Shown here piece after piece: positions 47,046 through 56,128 of a DNA stretch of 64,000 nucleotides. The position numbers were made by a program, and so were the translations under genes. The DNA lies in assembly GCA_039105265.1 (NCBI GenBank), contig JAPFFF010000056.1:186001-250000 (forward strand), written 5' to 3'. The number at the start of each line of letters is the position of its first letter. Within the stretch, counting starts at the first letter, position 1. Under the pieces are notes generated by a model. That model saw nothing but the letters and a program-made list of their open reading frames with translations, was not told the DNA's origin and searched no databases. The DNA comes from Tritrichomonas musculus (lineage: Eukaryota; Parabasalia; Tritrichomonadida; Tritrichomonadidae).

Positions 47046-47232
47046 GAAAAAAATAAAAAATAATTATCACTTGAATGATGACATGATGGACTGAAAGAAA
47101 TGAATAAGTAGTTTGTGCGTATTGAAGAGAATGTGATAAACAACATTGAGTACAACATATGAATCTCAATGATATTATATCAAATCAGTAGTTCGTGCTT
47201 CTGACTCCTCTAAAGACTCTCTATACACTACT
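47046..47232. repeat. Right terminal inverted repeat of element B
   Basis: 187 bases, reverse complement of 21997-22183, ending GACTCTCTATACACTACT. Confidence 0.93.
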
Positions 47233-47238
47233 ATCAAC
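47233..47238. repeat. Target site duplication of element B, right copy (ATCAAC)
   Basis: Matches 21991-21996. Confidence 0.93.
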
Positions 47239-50200
47239 TTCAAACACTAAATTGACAATCATCTCAACCATATCATTTACAGTATCACGAATGATTAGAA
47301 TCACTGGACGTGTTAAGCTTCCCGAAGAGTTAATCAAATCAAAATCAATCATTGCTGATAATGTTGATGACAAACTTTGTTGGTACCGTTTCCTTGCTAT
47401 TTGTTTAGATAAATCATTGATTGAAAACAAATCAAACACAAATAACAGAACGCAAGCCGCGAAAAAGCTATTGTTGAAGAAACATGGTATTGAATATAAC
47501 AACCACATGACGAAGCAACAAAAGATGAAAGCAAATGAAATCATAAACAACTTTGAAGGGTTGAATCTGTATGAGATGAAAGAAGAAGCGAAACAATATC
47601 ATTTGAACATTCACATTTATGATTACATTGAAGAACGTCATCAATACAACCTCACTGAACAATGGAAGAACAATGATTCAAATGAGTTTCATTCAGCTGT
47701 GTTGTACACTAAAGGTCAAATCATTCATATCATGTTCATCAAACCAAATGGTGTTGAAACGTTAACGAAGCTACTCATATGCTCCAAATGTCATTCACAT
47801 GTTGTCTCAAAGAATCACCCAGAACGAATGAAGAAGCATATTGATACCTGCACAGGTAGATTCAAAAAGGATTTCATTCCATCACGAGATGCATTGCCGT
47901 ACTGCCCTCATATCTTGAACAATCCTGTTTATGAATATTGTTTAGCGCACAAACTTGAATGGAAACCTCAAATTCATTATATCACTTATGATTTTGAAAC
48001 AATGGAACAAAAGGTTGATGAACAAACAGGCAAATCAACAATGATAAACAGTCGATTGATTCCTTTGAGCGTTTCATCATGTGTGAAGCTTGATAAAGGT
48101 TTGATGACAAAGAACTTTGATATCAGATTACCAAACTTCATTGCGGAATGGATTGAATGGTTGTTTGAAGTTGGTTGTGATGTGTATCAAGATAAGCTTC
48201 ATCATTTACAATCATTCATTTCGCTTCGCGAAAGGGGACTTTGTCCCTTCAAAGACAAGAATGAAAAGGAATTGAACAAGATTGATAACAGATTGAAGAC
48301 GATAACAATACTTGGTTTTAATTCATCTCGTTTTGACTCAAATCTGTTCAAAGAGTACTTCAATCACAGACATTGGCGTGTTGAGGGTTTGATTGGTTCA
48401 ATATCATCACTAAAACAATTCATTCTCGTTTCATCAAAGTATGATATCAAATTACGTTTCATTGATGCCCAGGCATTCGTTGCAGGTGGTTCATTGAAAC
48501 AATTTGGTATTGATTACGGAGGATTAGAGAATTCAGTCAAAGGTGTCTTCCCTTACGAAGCAATCAACAATGAAAACTATAATGAAGTGTTATCAAAGAG
48601 TGAACCATTTGAATACAATGACTTTTACAGTTATCTCAATCAAAGAAATCCATTAACGAAAGAGCAATATGAAGAGTATGTCAATGATGCAAAACAATTC
48701 AAATCACGTTGGGATTACTTGATTTCATACAACAACAATGATGTTGAGATGATGATGAAACCTATTGACAACCTTATTCAAATGAATGCTGAATATAAAG
48801 TTGATTTGATTAGCAATCTTTCGTTATCGAAGAACGCTGTTTGTATCAAATATGCTCTTGCGTATAAGGATTTCAATGTTGATGCTGAATATGATATTGT
48901 CAATCAACAAACAACATTTGAACCATCAATCAAATGGTGGGAACATAAATGTGAGAATTATTGTAAACAAGATGAGAAATACAATAACAAACTTAACATC
49001 AAAATCAAATCAATTGAGAAAGAAATCGCAAAACAAAATCAATCTGATGAAGATAAACAAGCGCTTGAATCACAATTGACTCATTTGAGAAGCAAAATGA
49101 GAGACATCAGCAAATGTGTTTGTTCAGATGACTTTGATGATTTCATGAAACGATATAAAGATGAAGGTTGTTGTTATCTGTGTGGCGAACACTTCACTCA
49201 TGATGTCAAACCAACACTAGACAGAATAGATAACAATAAAGGTCATGAACTCAATAATTGCAAATTCGCTTGCCAAACATGTAATGTATTGAGAAACAGG
49301 AAGGACCCTGATATCACTCGTTTACGAATTCAATTGAAGAAATTCTGTTCAATGAAACATTTACCGACTCTCATCACTGATGAACAAGAATATCATTCAC
49401 TCAGAGACAACATCACGGGAGGAATATCAAACGTGCTTCATCGAATGAACATCAGAGGCGAAACAAAAATAAATAGATTCAAATATGATGTCATCAAGAA
49501 CAGAGTCATCAGCGAAGACACATCAAACACTGTTTCACATGTGGTTGGCATCGATTTCAACTCTCTTTATCCTTCTTCATTCAGTTCAATGAATCACGAA
49601 TTCAACAAGTATCACGGCGGAATCATGTATATGCCTGGCTCATTCATCAAACGTTTTGATGTTTATGACGACAACGGATTGAAGAACAACGATGTGTTTG
49701 AGACTTGTATGAAGTTCATCAAGAGCTCATATCGATGGAAACCAAATCCAAAACTGCTCTTCAAATGTGAAGTCAAATTGAGATGTCCAAAAAATAAAAT
49801 CAACTATTTCATCAATCTTCCGCCTGTGTTTCGTAAACTTGAAATCAATAATGATGAACAAACAATTGGCAGTTATATGTACAACTACATGAAAGACAAC
49901 AAATTGAGTTCAATTGATAAAAGCGAACCTCATTTGACGATGTTGCTCGACACCTGTGATAGATGGATGACATTCTCGAATTATTATTTGTGGTTTCTGG
50001 TCGACCACGGTCTTGAAGTTGTTGATATCAAATCGCTTTCATTGTATGAGGCTCATGACGGTTTCAAACCGTTTGTGAGTGAATTCATGAAGAAACGTCA
50101 AGATATATTGTCAGGAAAGATAAAAGGTTGCGAGAAGTTCTTCAAAATGAGTCTCAATGGAAGCTATGGATATGATGGAATGAATTCAGAGAACTTTGAT

Positions 50201-50965
50201 AAAATAAGAATCGTTGACAGAGATAAAGCATTCCGTGCAATCATCAGCGATACTTACATCAATGGTTGTTCAATTACTGATGACTCATATTTGATTCAAT
50301 CAATGCCACGCACATTCAAATGCAATACATGCCTGCAAGAAGCGTTTTTTGTATTAGACAATGCCAAATATTGGTTTTTAGTCTTTTATTATGATTTTCT
50401 TTGTCAGGCTCTTGACACAAATAAGTTTCACATCAACACTGTTGAAACCGATTCATATTATTTCTCAGTTGCTGGTGATATGAATGACTCAATTGACCAA
50501 GGCTTCAAACATGTGATTAAGAATGAGAAGTTCTTCAACAACAATTATTTCAAGTTTATGCCAAACCCATCAATCAATGATATCTATGATTCAAAGAAGC
50601 TATTGGGTGCGTGTGTTGAAAAGGTTGGTGAATGCCAAATCGCTTTATGCCCTAAATGTTATAGCTTGTTCAATAAAAACGGTTTAACAAAGTCATTAAA
50701 ATTAAAAGGTATATCATTAAAGAAAAATAATATCAAATCAAGTGATTATAAAGAGGTCCTTGATGAAGGTATCATCAAACGCTGCAAGAATGTAAACCTC
50801 CAAATGATTAAAAATAAAATGTCTAAGATAACTGTTTCCAAGAATGCTTTGACAGGAAAACACACAAAGATGATTGTCCTACCAAACCAATCATGTTTGC
50901 CTTTCATCAATGGTTTATCAGCTAAAGACATATATTATTGTCCATTAATCACTGAAACAATTTGA
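47239..50965 (+). pseudogene. polB: PolB of element C, 3' part, beyond element B
   Basis: Contains TYDFETMEQK, FNSSRFDSN and YNNNDVEMM exonuclease motifs, the HNH-like domain near 49120-49320 (CYLCGEH, LDRIDNNKGH, CQTCN) preceded by a Lys/Gln-rich helix (KSIEKEIAKQNQSDEDKQ), and polymerase motifs DFNSLYPS, KMSLNGSYGYDG and a C-motif region near 50440. A hairpin pair is inserted at 48219-48249. The sequence is closest to the PolB of D. The open frame extends a little into B's terminal repeat, but the gene part starts after the target duplication. Confidence 0.9.
48219..48249. repeat. In-frame double hairpin in PolB of element C
   Basis: TTTCGC-TTC-GCGAAA (48219-48233) and GGGAC-TTT-GTCCC (48235-48247), encoding SLRERGLCPF. 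The PolB of D reads LKSFIKDKSEEELNKID where C reads LQSFI, then these ten residues, then KDKNEKELNKID. The insertion is therefore about 30 bases and in frame. Confidence 0.8.
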
Positions 50966-51372
50966 TTAATGACATTTGCTTGTTGGTTCAATGCATCCTT
51001 CAATATTTTATTTTTGTGCTCCAACGTTCTCAACCTCTCAAGGATTTGATTATTGATAATCCTTTGTGATGATTTGAATTCATCAATTTCGTTATTGAAG
51101 TCTGTTTGTTGTTGTTCAAATGAAACTTTATTATTCAAAGCCTTTGTTGAATCAATTGACAGCACACCGTTTCTTGATGTGAATTTGTAATTCGTCAACG
51201 GATATTGTGTGTTCAGTTCTTTGGGATTTAATCTTTGTATCTCTTTATGCTTTCGAATGAGCTTTCTTGCTTCACGTAAATCATTAGCTTCAAGATATAG
51301 ATGAAACAAACTGACAGGGTCTTGTTCATTCATTGATTCTTCTTCATTTATTGATTCATCACTCATCATCAT
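50935..51372 (-). CDS. Coiled-coil protein, 145 aa (element C)
   Basis: Acidic start (MMMSDESINEEESMNEQD), a short helical domain (FHLYLEANDLREARKLIRKH) and a C-terminal coiled coil (LERLRTLEHKNKILKDALN). The coil resembles the C-terminal part of the 144- to 158-aa proteins of A, B and D. Its 3' end overlaps the 3' end of PolB by about 30 bases on the opposite strand. It is the only gene besides PolB in element C, so a replication role is worth considering. Confidence 0.65.
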   Translation of the reverse strand: MMMSDESINEEESMNEQDPVSLFHLYLEANDLREARKLIRKHKEIQRLNPKELNTQYPLTNYKFTSRNGVLSIDSTKALNNKVSFEQQQTDFNNEIDEFKSSQRIINNQILERLRTLEHKNKILKDALNQQANVINQIVSVINGQ

Positions 51373-51510
51373 TTATTGTGTGATAAAAATCATTTTGATT
51401 TATCATGATTCTCAAATTGTGATTCATTAGCTTTATATTTGATGATGTTTATTAATGTCTGGAAATGTTTGATGATGTTTGATAACGATTATCATAGTTG
51501 AATCAACTTG

Positions 51511-51695
51511 AATCATTTTGATATTCATTCATGTATTGTGTCCAATGGATTGCATCACACGAATGGCTCTCAATTGACTTTCATTCATTGATTGACAAAC
51601 ATAAATGAAACACAACTCAAGAAATATCAAAAATTTAAATATCAGTCAATTTCAAAATTTCGTAAACCGTCATCCATCTCCACCTATACACTACT
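51511..51695. repeat. Right terminal inverted repeat of element C
   Basis: 185 bases, reverse complement of 20782-20966. The 138 bases before it (51373-51510) are AT-rich with repeated TTTGATGATGTTT-type words and hold no gene. Confidence 0.92.
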
Positions 51696-51815
51696 CACGC
51701 CTCTGCTTCTCATGCTTCTTCTCAGTTTTGGATGTATCGTAATGGACCAATATGATATTGCCCTTGCAATAGCTCAGTAGTCCACCCATTTGCATATTAT
51801 TTTTGATTCGACGTA
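51696..51815 (-). mobile_element. Integrase fragment of an A-type Maverick
   Basis: About 120 bases closely matching 13251-13370 of element A, part of the integrase tail (GNIILVHYDTSKTEKKHEK). A few substitutions only. It is squeezed between the right end of C and the left end of D. In A this piece lies to the left of the sequence found in fragment E, so E, C and this fragment are not a simple insertion into one A-type element. Confidence 0.8.
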
Positions 51816-51918
51816 AGAGAGTACTATAGACCGGCTCGACGGTCAGATAAATTGATGTTCTAGATTGACAGTTGCAACATTATATTTATTATCTTTGATT
51901 TTTTAATTTAATTTTTTA

Positions 51919-51924
51919 TCATTA
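51919..51924 (+). promoter_or_regulatory. Initiator-like TCATTA motif at the left end of element D
   Basis: TCATTA abuts the ATG at 51925, the same arrangement as at 22952. Confidence 0.4.
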
Positions 51925-52284
51925 ATGAAAGTCATGTATTATGTTGATGATGGAGTTCGCGTATTTTACACACCAAAGAAACGCTTGAATATGTGGGATA
52001 ACTCAATTAAAGAATTCTTGACGAAAATCAATAATGACAAGGAATTTGCCTTGAAGTGTTGTAATTATAAAGCCACCAAAGAACAATTTGATGAATTCTT
52101 TAATGAATATGATTGTGAGATATATACATATCCTAAAGACATGATGATTTTTGAATTCGTACGATTTTATAGAAGAAATGAACCTGAACGTGTAATGTTA
52201 GCTTCTATCAATGACTTCTTTAATCATCCGAATAAAAGATTTCGTAAAATACCAATTCGTAAGGGAAACGCAAATAACAAATAA
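51925..52284 (+). CDS. End gene, 119 aa (element D)
   Basis: First gene inside the left end. EYDCEIYTYPKD, FVRFYRRNEPERV and SINDFFNHPNKRFRK parallel NNCTIIKTPKN, LIYFYKNSNPTQL and HLEDFVIDPIRSAYK in the first 110 residues of the end gene of B. It lacks the two DUF723-like repeats that follow in B. Unknown function; the shared position next to the terminal repeat suggests a role tied to the element end. Confidence 0.65.
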   Translation: MKVMYYVDDGVRVFYTPKKRLNMWDNSIKEFLTKINNDKEFALKCCNYKATKEQFDEFFNEYDCEIYTYPKDMMIFEFVRFYRRNEPERVMLASINDFFNHPNKRFRKIPIRKGNANNK

Positions 52285-52373
52285 ATGAATTGTTTTATTA
52301 ATGTTTTCTTTTTGAGCAGGGGATAAAAAAGGGGTAGGGTTAAGATAAAATTTTAAAGTTAACGGTCGCTACT

Positions 52374-52470
52374 TTTGAATTTACATCTTTGAATTTACAT
52401 CTTTGAACTTGTTTAGTAGTATATATGAGTCGGTTTCCGCAGGGCTAAAGCCCCACGTCAACACGACTAA
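52374..52470. repeat. Tandem repeat and hairpin module (element D)
   Basis: About two and a half copies of TTTGAATTTACATC (52374-52408), then a module with GGGC-TAAA-GCCC (52442-52453) and a CGTCAACACG arm, inside an outer GTCG...CGAC pair. The gap 52285-52539 has no gene. Confidence 0.6.
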
Positions 52471-52539
52471 TGAATAAAAATAACAACAACGAAAAATCGA
52501 ACTTTCAAAAATTTTTTATTTTTTTATCAGCAATTTATA

Positions 52540-52746
52540 ATGTCAAACCAAGCCGAACAATTAAGCATCCTCATTAATAGAATCAACAAAAAACTAAAAG
52601 GATGGAGACCCGCTTTAAAATACCTCTACGATAATGATAATGTCATAGATGAAGTACTAAAAGAGATAAATCACTTTATTAAACAGCTAAAGAAATTCAA
52701 CGGTCCTATTGAATTAATAGCTGAACTTGAAGAACTCATTTATTAG
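52540..52746 (+). CDS. Small helical protein, 68 aa (element D)
   Basis: MSNQAEQLSILINRINKKL start and LIAELEELIY end; all-helical by composition. No counterpart seen in A or B. It overlaps the convergent coiled-coil gene by 11 bases. Modest support: a proper start, AT-rich leader with TCAGCAATTTATA, and clean codon use. Confidence 0.5.
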   Translation: MSNQAEQLSILINRINKKLKGWRPALKYLYDNDNVIDEVLKEINHFIKQLKKFNGPIELIAELEELIY

Positions 52747-52963
52747 ACAATTCATTTAATTCTTTCTCAAGTTGATGCACTTTATTTTTGAGGCTGTTGA
52801 TGTCTTCAATAAGAGATTCACGAACGGCAAGACCATCAGAGCCCAACATTCCTGATTTGATATTGTTGAGACATTGTTTGTAATCATAACACTTTTCTTT
52901 TAATCCTCGTTTGATTCGTTTTAGTTCTGGTATTTCTTTCTTGTATTCTGTTAGTTCACTCAT
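52736..52963 (-). CDS. Small coiled-coil protein, 75 aa (element D)
   Basis: MSELTEYKKEIPELKRIKR, SGMLGSDGLAVRESLIEDI and a heptad helix: first gene of the MCP block, as in B. Confidence 0.8.
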   Translation of the reverse strand: MSELTEYKKEIPELKRIKRGLKEKCYDYKQCLNNIKSGMLGSDGLAVRESLIEDINSLKNKVHQLEKELNELSNK

Positions 52964-52977
52964 TTAATAACAATTAA

Positions 52978-53211
52978 ATGTCTGCTATTAATCAAATGAG
53001 AACCATTCATGATGATAAACACAAAAACTATTTTGATAGATTACAATTAACGATGCAAAAGAAGAGAACAAAAATAAACTCAGCACCGACAGTGAAATGT
53101 TATAATGAAAAAGGTAATGTATTTCATGAACCTCCACCAAAAACGACTAAATCATTAAATCATCATGATTCACTTAATCATTCGGTGGTTGTCAGGAGCA
53201 ACAACATTTAA
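52978..53211 (+). CDS. Small basic conserved protein, 77 aa (element D)
   Basis: QMRTIHDDKHKNYFDRLQL start and DSLNHSVVVRSNNI end. Its 3' end overlaps the convergent 158-aa gene by 42 bases, more than in A or B. Confidence 0.8.
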   Translation: MSAINQMRTIHDDKHKNYFDRLQLTMQKKRTKINSAPTVKCYNEKGNVFHEPPPKTTKSLNHHDSLNHSVVVRSNNI

Positions 53212-53646
53212 AATGTATTCATTAATGACTTTTGATTGTTGGTCAACAACATTTGAAAGCTTATTGATATGTTCTTCAAGTATTTTATTTTTGTTGTTTA
53301 ATTGATTGATTTGTTCAGTGAATTCATTTAATGATTCTTTCATTAGTGATATATCAGCTTTGATGTTGTCGTTTTCAAGTGTTTTAGTGATTGTGTTCCC
53401 AACTTTCTTCAAATAAATGTCGCCACCACATCGTTTACCGTCTGTGCAATTGCGTTTAGTGATTCTGTATTCGTTGCCGTCATTAGTGATGATTTTATAA
53501 ATCTTGTTCAAATAGTTAGTCGTTTGTGCTTTCATTTGCTCGATATTCTTTTGATAGAACAAATTGAACTCTTCAATTGATTTAAATACTTTTGATTCAT
53601 TTACATTATCATTTATAACTTTAAGTTCATTAATGTTTTCATTCAT
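53170..53646 (-). CDS. Conserved protein with C-terminal coiled coil, 158 aa (element D)
   Basis: SIEEFNLFYQKNIEQM, TTNYLNKIYKIITNDG, EYRITKRN, then a coiled coil (LNEFTEQINQLNNKNKILEEH). The longest member of its group. Confidence 0.75.
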   Translation of the reverse strand: MNENINELKVINDNVNESKVFKSIEEFNLFYQKNIEQMKAQTTNYLNKIYKIITNDGNEYRITKRNCTDGKRCGGDIYLKKVGNTITKTLENDNIKADISLMKESLNEFTEQINQLNNKNKILEEHINKLSNVVDQQSKVINEYILNVVAPDNHRMIK

Positions 53647-53682
53647 TTATAATTATATTAAATCATTATAATTCATTGTTTT

Positions 53683-53937
53683 TCATTTAACTTCATTCAA
53701 TATTGATTTTCCAAATCTCCCAACTCTGTCAGCAACATTTAAACCTGTATCAATTGCGTCAACAACCTGACCAACACCAGGAATGAATTGTGTAATCGGT
53801 TTAACTCTGTCCATGATTTGCTTTCCAACATCAACAACTTTTGGTATTGCTTTAACAGCTTTCTGAGCAAATGATTTAACTTTACCGCCAATTGATTTAA
53901 ATGCGTTCTTGATTTTGTTGAATATACCTACGCCCAT
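53683..53937 (-). CDS. pVI-like amphipathic peptide, 84 aa (element D)
   Basis: MGVGIFNKIKNAFKSIGGK start, PITQFIPGVGQVVDAID centre, RFGKSILNEVK end. Divergent from MCP, about 50 bases between starts. Confidence 0.7.
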   Translation of the reverse strand: MGVGIFNKIKNAFKSIGGKVKSFAQKAVKAIPKVVDVGKQIMDRVKPITQFIPGVGQVVDAIDTGLNVADRVGRFGKSILNEVK

Positions 53938-53986
53938 AATTTAATTAATGATAAAAGTGATTTATTTCCTTTTTATTCAATCATAA

Positions 53987-56065
53987 ATGTTATACCGAAA
54001 CGAAAGAGCTCATAACCTTCGCACTGAAACAGGAAACGTTCTTCATGCATTTGAAGAGATGAGAAACATGATTAATGTCAATGACGGTACACGTTCATTT
54101 TCATTCAGAACAGTTGACTGTCATGACCAACCAGCTCCGTTTACAGCTGGTCAATATTCGCAAATCAGTTTAACACATCCTGACCATTTCGTAAGTGATA
54201 TTGATAAAGGTTTCTTAACATTTCACGTTAAATTAGATTTATCATTGAACACAGATATGAGTAAATTAAACGCCATTGATGACCCCAACAACTTGTACAA
54301 GCTGTTTGTTAGTTTCAAATCTTCAAATCAGTTGTTTGACAGGTTAGAGATTCTTCATAATAATGTCAATGTCGGATACCAACAGAATGAATGCATTCGT
54401 GAAGGCTTCTTGTATTCATCAGTTAAACCAGAAGCCGAGAAGAAACGCCGTAGATTCGTTCATTCATTGTGGGAAAACATTAGCAACTATTCACAGACAC
54501 ATGCAGGAGCTTATGTTAATTTGAATTCATTTAAGAACACTGGAAGAAGCGAAGTCGAATTTGATTTGAATGTTCCTTTTGATGATTTGCTTGCTTTACA
54601 GGCATTTGATTTATTCCCTAACGGAATCATTGGTGATTTATCAATTCGTTTTCAAGTTAGTCCAGCTGGTCTTGTTTGGGCAGTATTAGACCCTTACACA
54701 GTTGCTGAAGCAAAAGTATTTCTTGAAGATAATGATTCAATATCGATGGATGAACTCGATAGATTAAAGGAAATCAAAGCCCGTGGTCATCTTCGTCATC
54801 AATTCACACAAATCGGTAATCAAGCAGTGATTCCAGGTCCAGGAACTCCGTCACCAGACCCATCACCAACACCAACACCTGTACCACCATCACCATCACC
54901 AACACCTGACCCATCACCAGAAGAAGAAGATAAACCAGAACCATCACCATCACCTGAACCAACACCAGCACCAATCAAATATAAACTCACTTATAGGCTT
55001 GGCGAACAATATAACTTTGGAAGCGATGGTTCATATACTTATGATGATATTGCAACAGACCTTTCAATGTATTTCAGTTATACAGCAGAAGAGTTCGCAA
55101 AATTAGACCTCAAACCAACAGCAACTGATGAAGAAATTTGTTTAGCAAATCCAGATTACACAAAACCACCATTGACACACAACGATGGAAAGTATTATGT
55201 TTGGCAAATTGAGAAAACAGTTGCTAAATCAGCTCTCAGAGTTGTTAATGAATATCATGATGCAAGAGCTCAATTATTGAAAGAAACTTATTCTGCTCAA
55301 ACAGCAACATTAACAGTTAATCGAATGACCATCACAGCTTGTAAATCTAATATGCAAGGCTTTGGAGTTTGTGAAGCTACAAGACAAGGAATTGAAGACA
55401 TTTTAAGACAAGGTTTAATCATTCCTTCACAGAAAGTTGATTATCATGCTTTCCCAATAGCTCCAGCTGCTAACGGAATCAAGTCAACATTGAATATTCC
55501 ATTAATCAATGCAACTAATTTATCAATCATGTTTCCAAAGCATCATAATGATTTAACTGTATTTGAAAATCCAGTTTATCAAAATTGTTTCTTAAATATC
55601 GGTGGCAAGAACTTTCCAGATGAAAACGTTTCAACTATTGGTGCACGATTCTTTGAAAATCAATTAACGGCTGGTGATTTAGACGCAATCACTCTTTCAT
55701 GCACAAAGGAATTTGAAGACTCAATGACAATGCCAAAGAATGACGCGAACGGAAAGAGATACAAGAATACAATTAGTGATGCAACATCATTTGTATTCAA
55801 CATTCAAACAGAACGAGCAAGTGCAGGATATTGTTATGACGGACTTGATGGAGGTTTTGGAAACGTTCAGATACAAGTCAATGGAATGCCTATCTATACA
55901 GGAGCTGATGATACATATTACAATGTTGTTGAGCCAGATGGAACCATCACCAGACCACCCCCAACACAATTATTCATCACTCGTGATACTTATTTCAAAC
56001 TATCATTAGAAGGTCTTGAATATCATGATGATTCAACGCCAGAAGGTTCACAAGCAAATGAATAA
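53987..56065 (+). CDS. Major capsid protein, double-jelly-roll type (element D)
   Basis: 692 aa, the longest of the three because the Pro-rich linker is longer (repeated PSPTP and an acidic PEEEDKPEP run) at about 54828-54980, before a variable domain beginning KYKLTYRLGEQY. Flanking halves align closely with A and B. TCATA motif directly upstream. Followed 63 bases later by the integrase on the same strand. Confidence 0.8.
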   Translation: MLYRNERAHNLRTETGNVLHAFEEMRNMINVNDGTRSFSFRTVDCHDQPAPFTAGQYSQISLTHPDHFVSDIDKGFLTFHVKLDLSLNTDMSKLNAIDDPNNLYKLFVSFKSSNQLFDRLEILHNNVNVGYQQNECIREGFLYSSVKPEAEKKRRRFVHSLWENISNYSQTHAGAYVNLNSFKNTGRSEVEFDLNVPFDDLLALQAFDLFPNGIIGDLSIRFQVSPAGLVWAVLDPYTVAEAKVFLEDNDSISMDELDRLKEIKARGHLRHQFTQIGNQAVIPGPGTPSPDPSPTPTPVPPSPSPTPDPSPEEEDKPEPSPSPEPTPAPIKYKLTYRLGEQYNFGSDGSYTYDDIATDLSMYFSYTAEEFAKLDLKPTATDEEICLANPDYTKPPLTHNDGKYYVWQIEKTVAKSALRVVNEYHDARAQLLKETYSAQTATLTVNRMTITACKSNMQGFGVCEATRQGIEDILRQGLIIPSQKVDYHAFPIAPAANGIKSTLNIPLINATNLSIMFPKHHNDLTVFENPVYQNCFLNIGGKNFPDENVSTIGARFFENQLTAGDLDAITLSCTKEFEDSMTMPKNDANGKRYKNTISDATSFVFNIQTERASAGYCYDGLDGGFGNVQIQVNGMPIYTGADDTYYNVVEPDGTITRPPPTQLFITRDTYFKLSLEGLEYHDDSTPEGSQANE

Positions 56066-56128
56066 AAATAATGAATTGATTTCATTAAATAATCGTCAAT
56101 AAATAATATCTTTATTTTTGCGATTCAA

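Larger units (their letters stand above)
21997..47232. mobile_element. Element B: near-complete 25.2-kb Maverick/Polinton
   Basis: Has 187-bp inverted repeats starting AGTAGTGTATAGAGAGTC, a 6-bp target duplication and a full gene set: end gene, 152-aa gene, ATPase, membrane protein, MCP block, KilA-N gene, integrase, two minor virion genes, large protein, fibre, 144-aa gene and PolB. It looks whole except for one interruption, the DNA transposon T in its integrase gene. Repeat arms look identical by eye, so the insertion is likely recent. AT-rich compared with A. Confidence 0.95.
20782..51695. mobile_element. Element C: Maverick-like element with PolB and one small gene, hosting element B
   Basis: Bounded by 185-bp inverted repeats starting AGTAGTGTATAGGTGG. 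Without the 25.2-kb element B and its duplicated target it is only about 5.7 kb and contains a PolB gene and a 145-aa coiled-coil gene. No integrase, ATPase or capsid gene is present. The six bases outside the two ends do not match (GTCGTG left, CACGCC right), and the two flanks are pieces of A-type elements in an order not found in A. The two repeat arms look identical by eye, which suggests a young element. The PolB gene is interrupted once, by element B. Confidence 0.85.
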
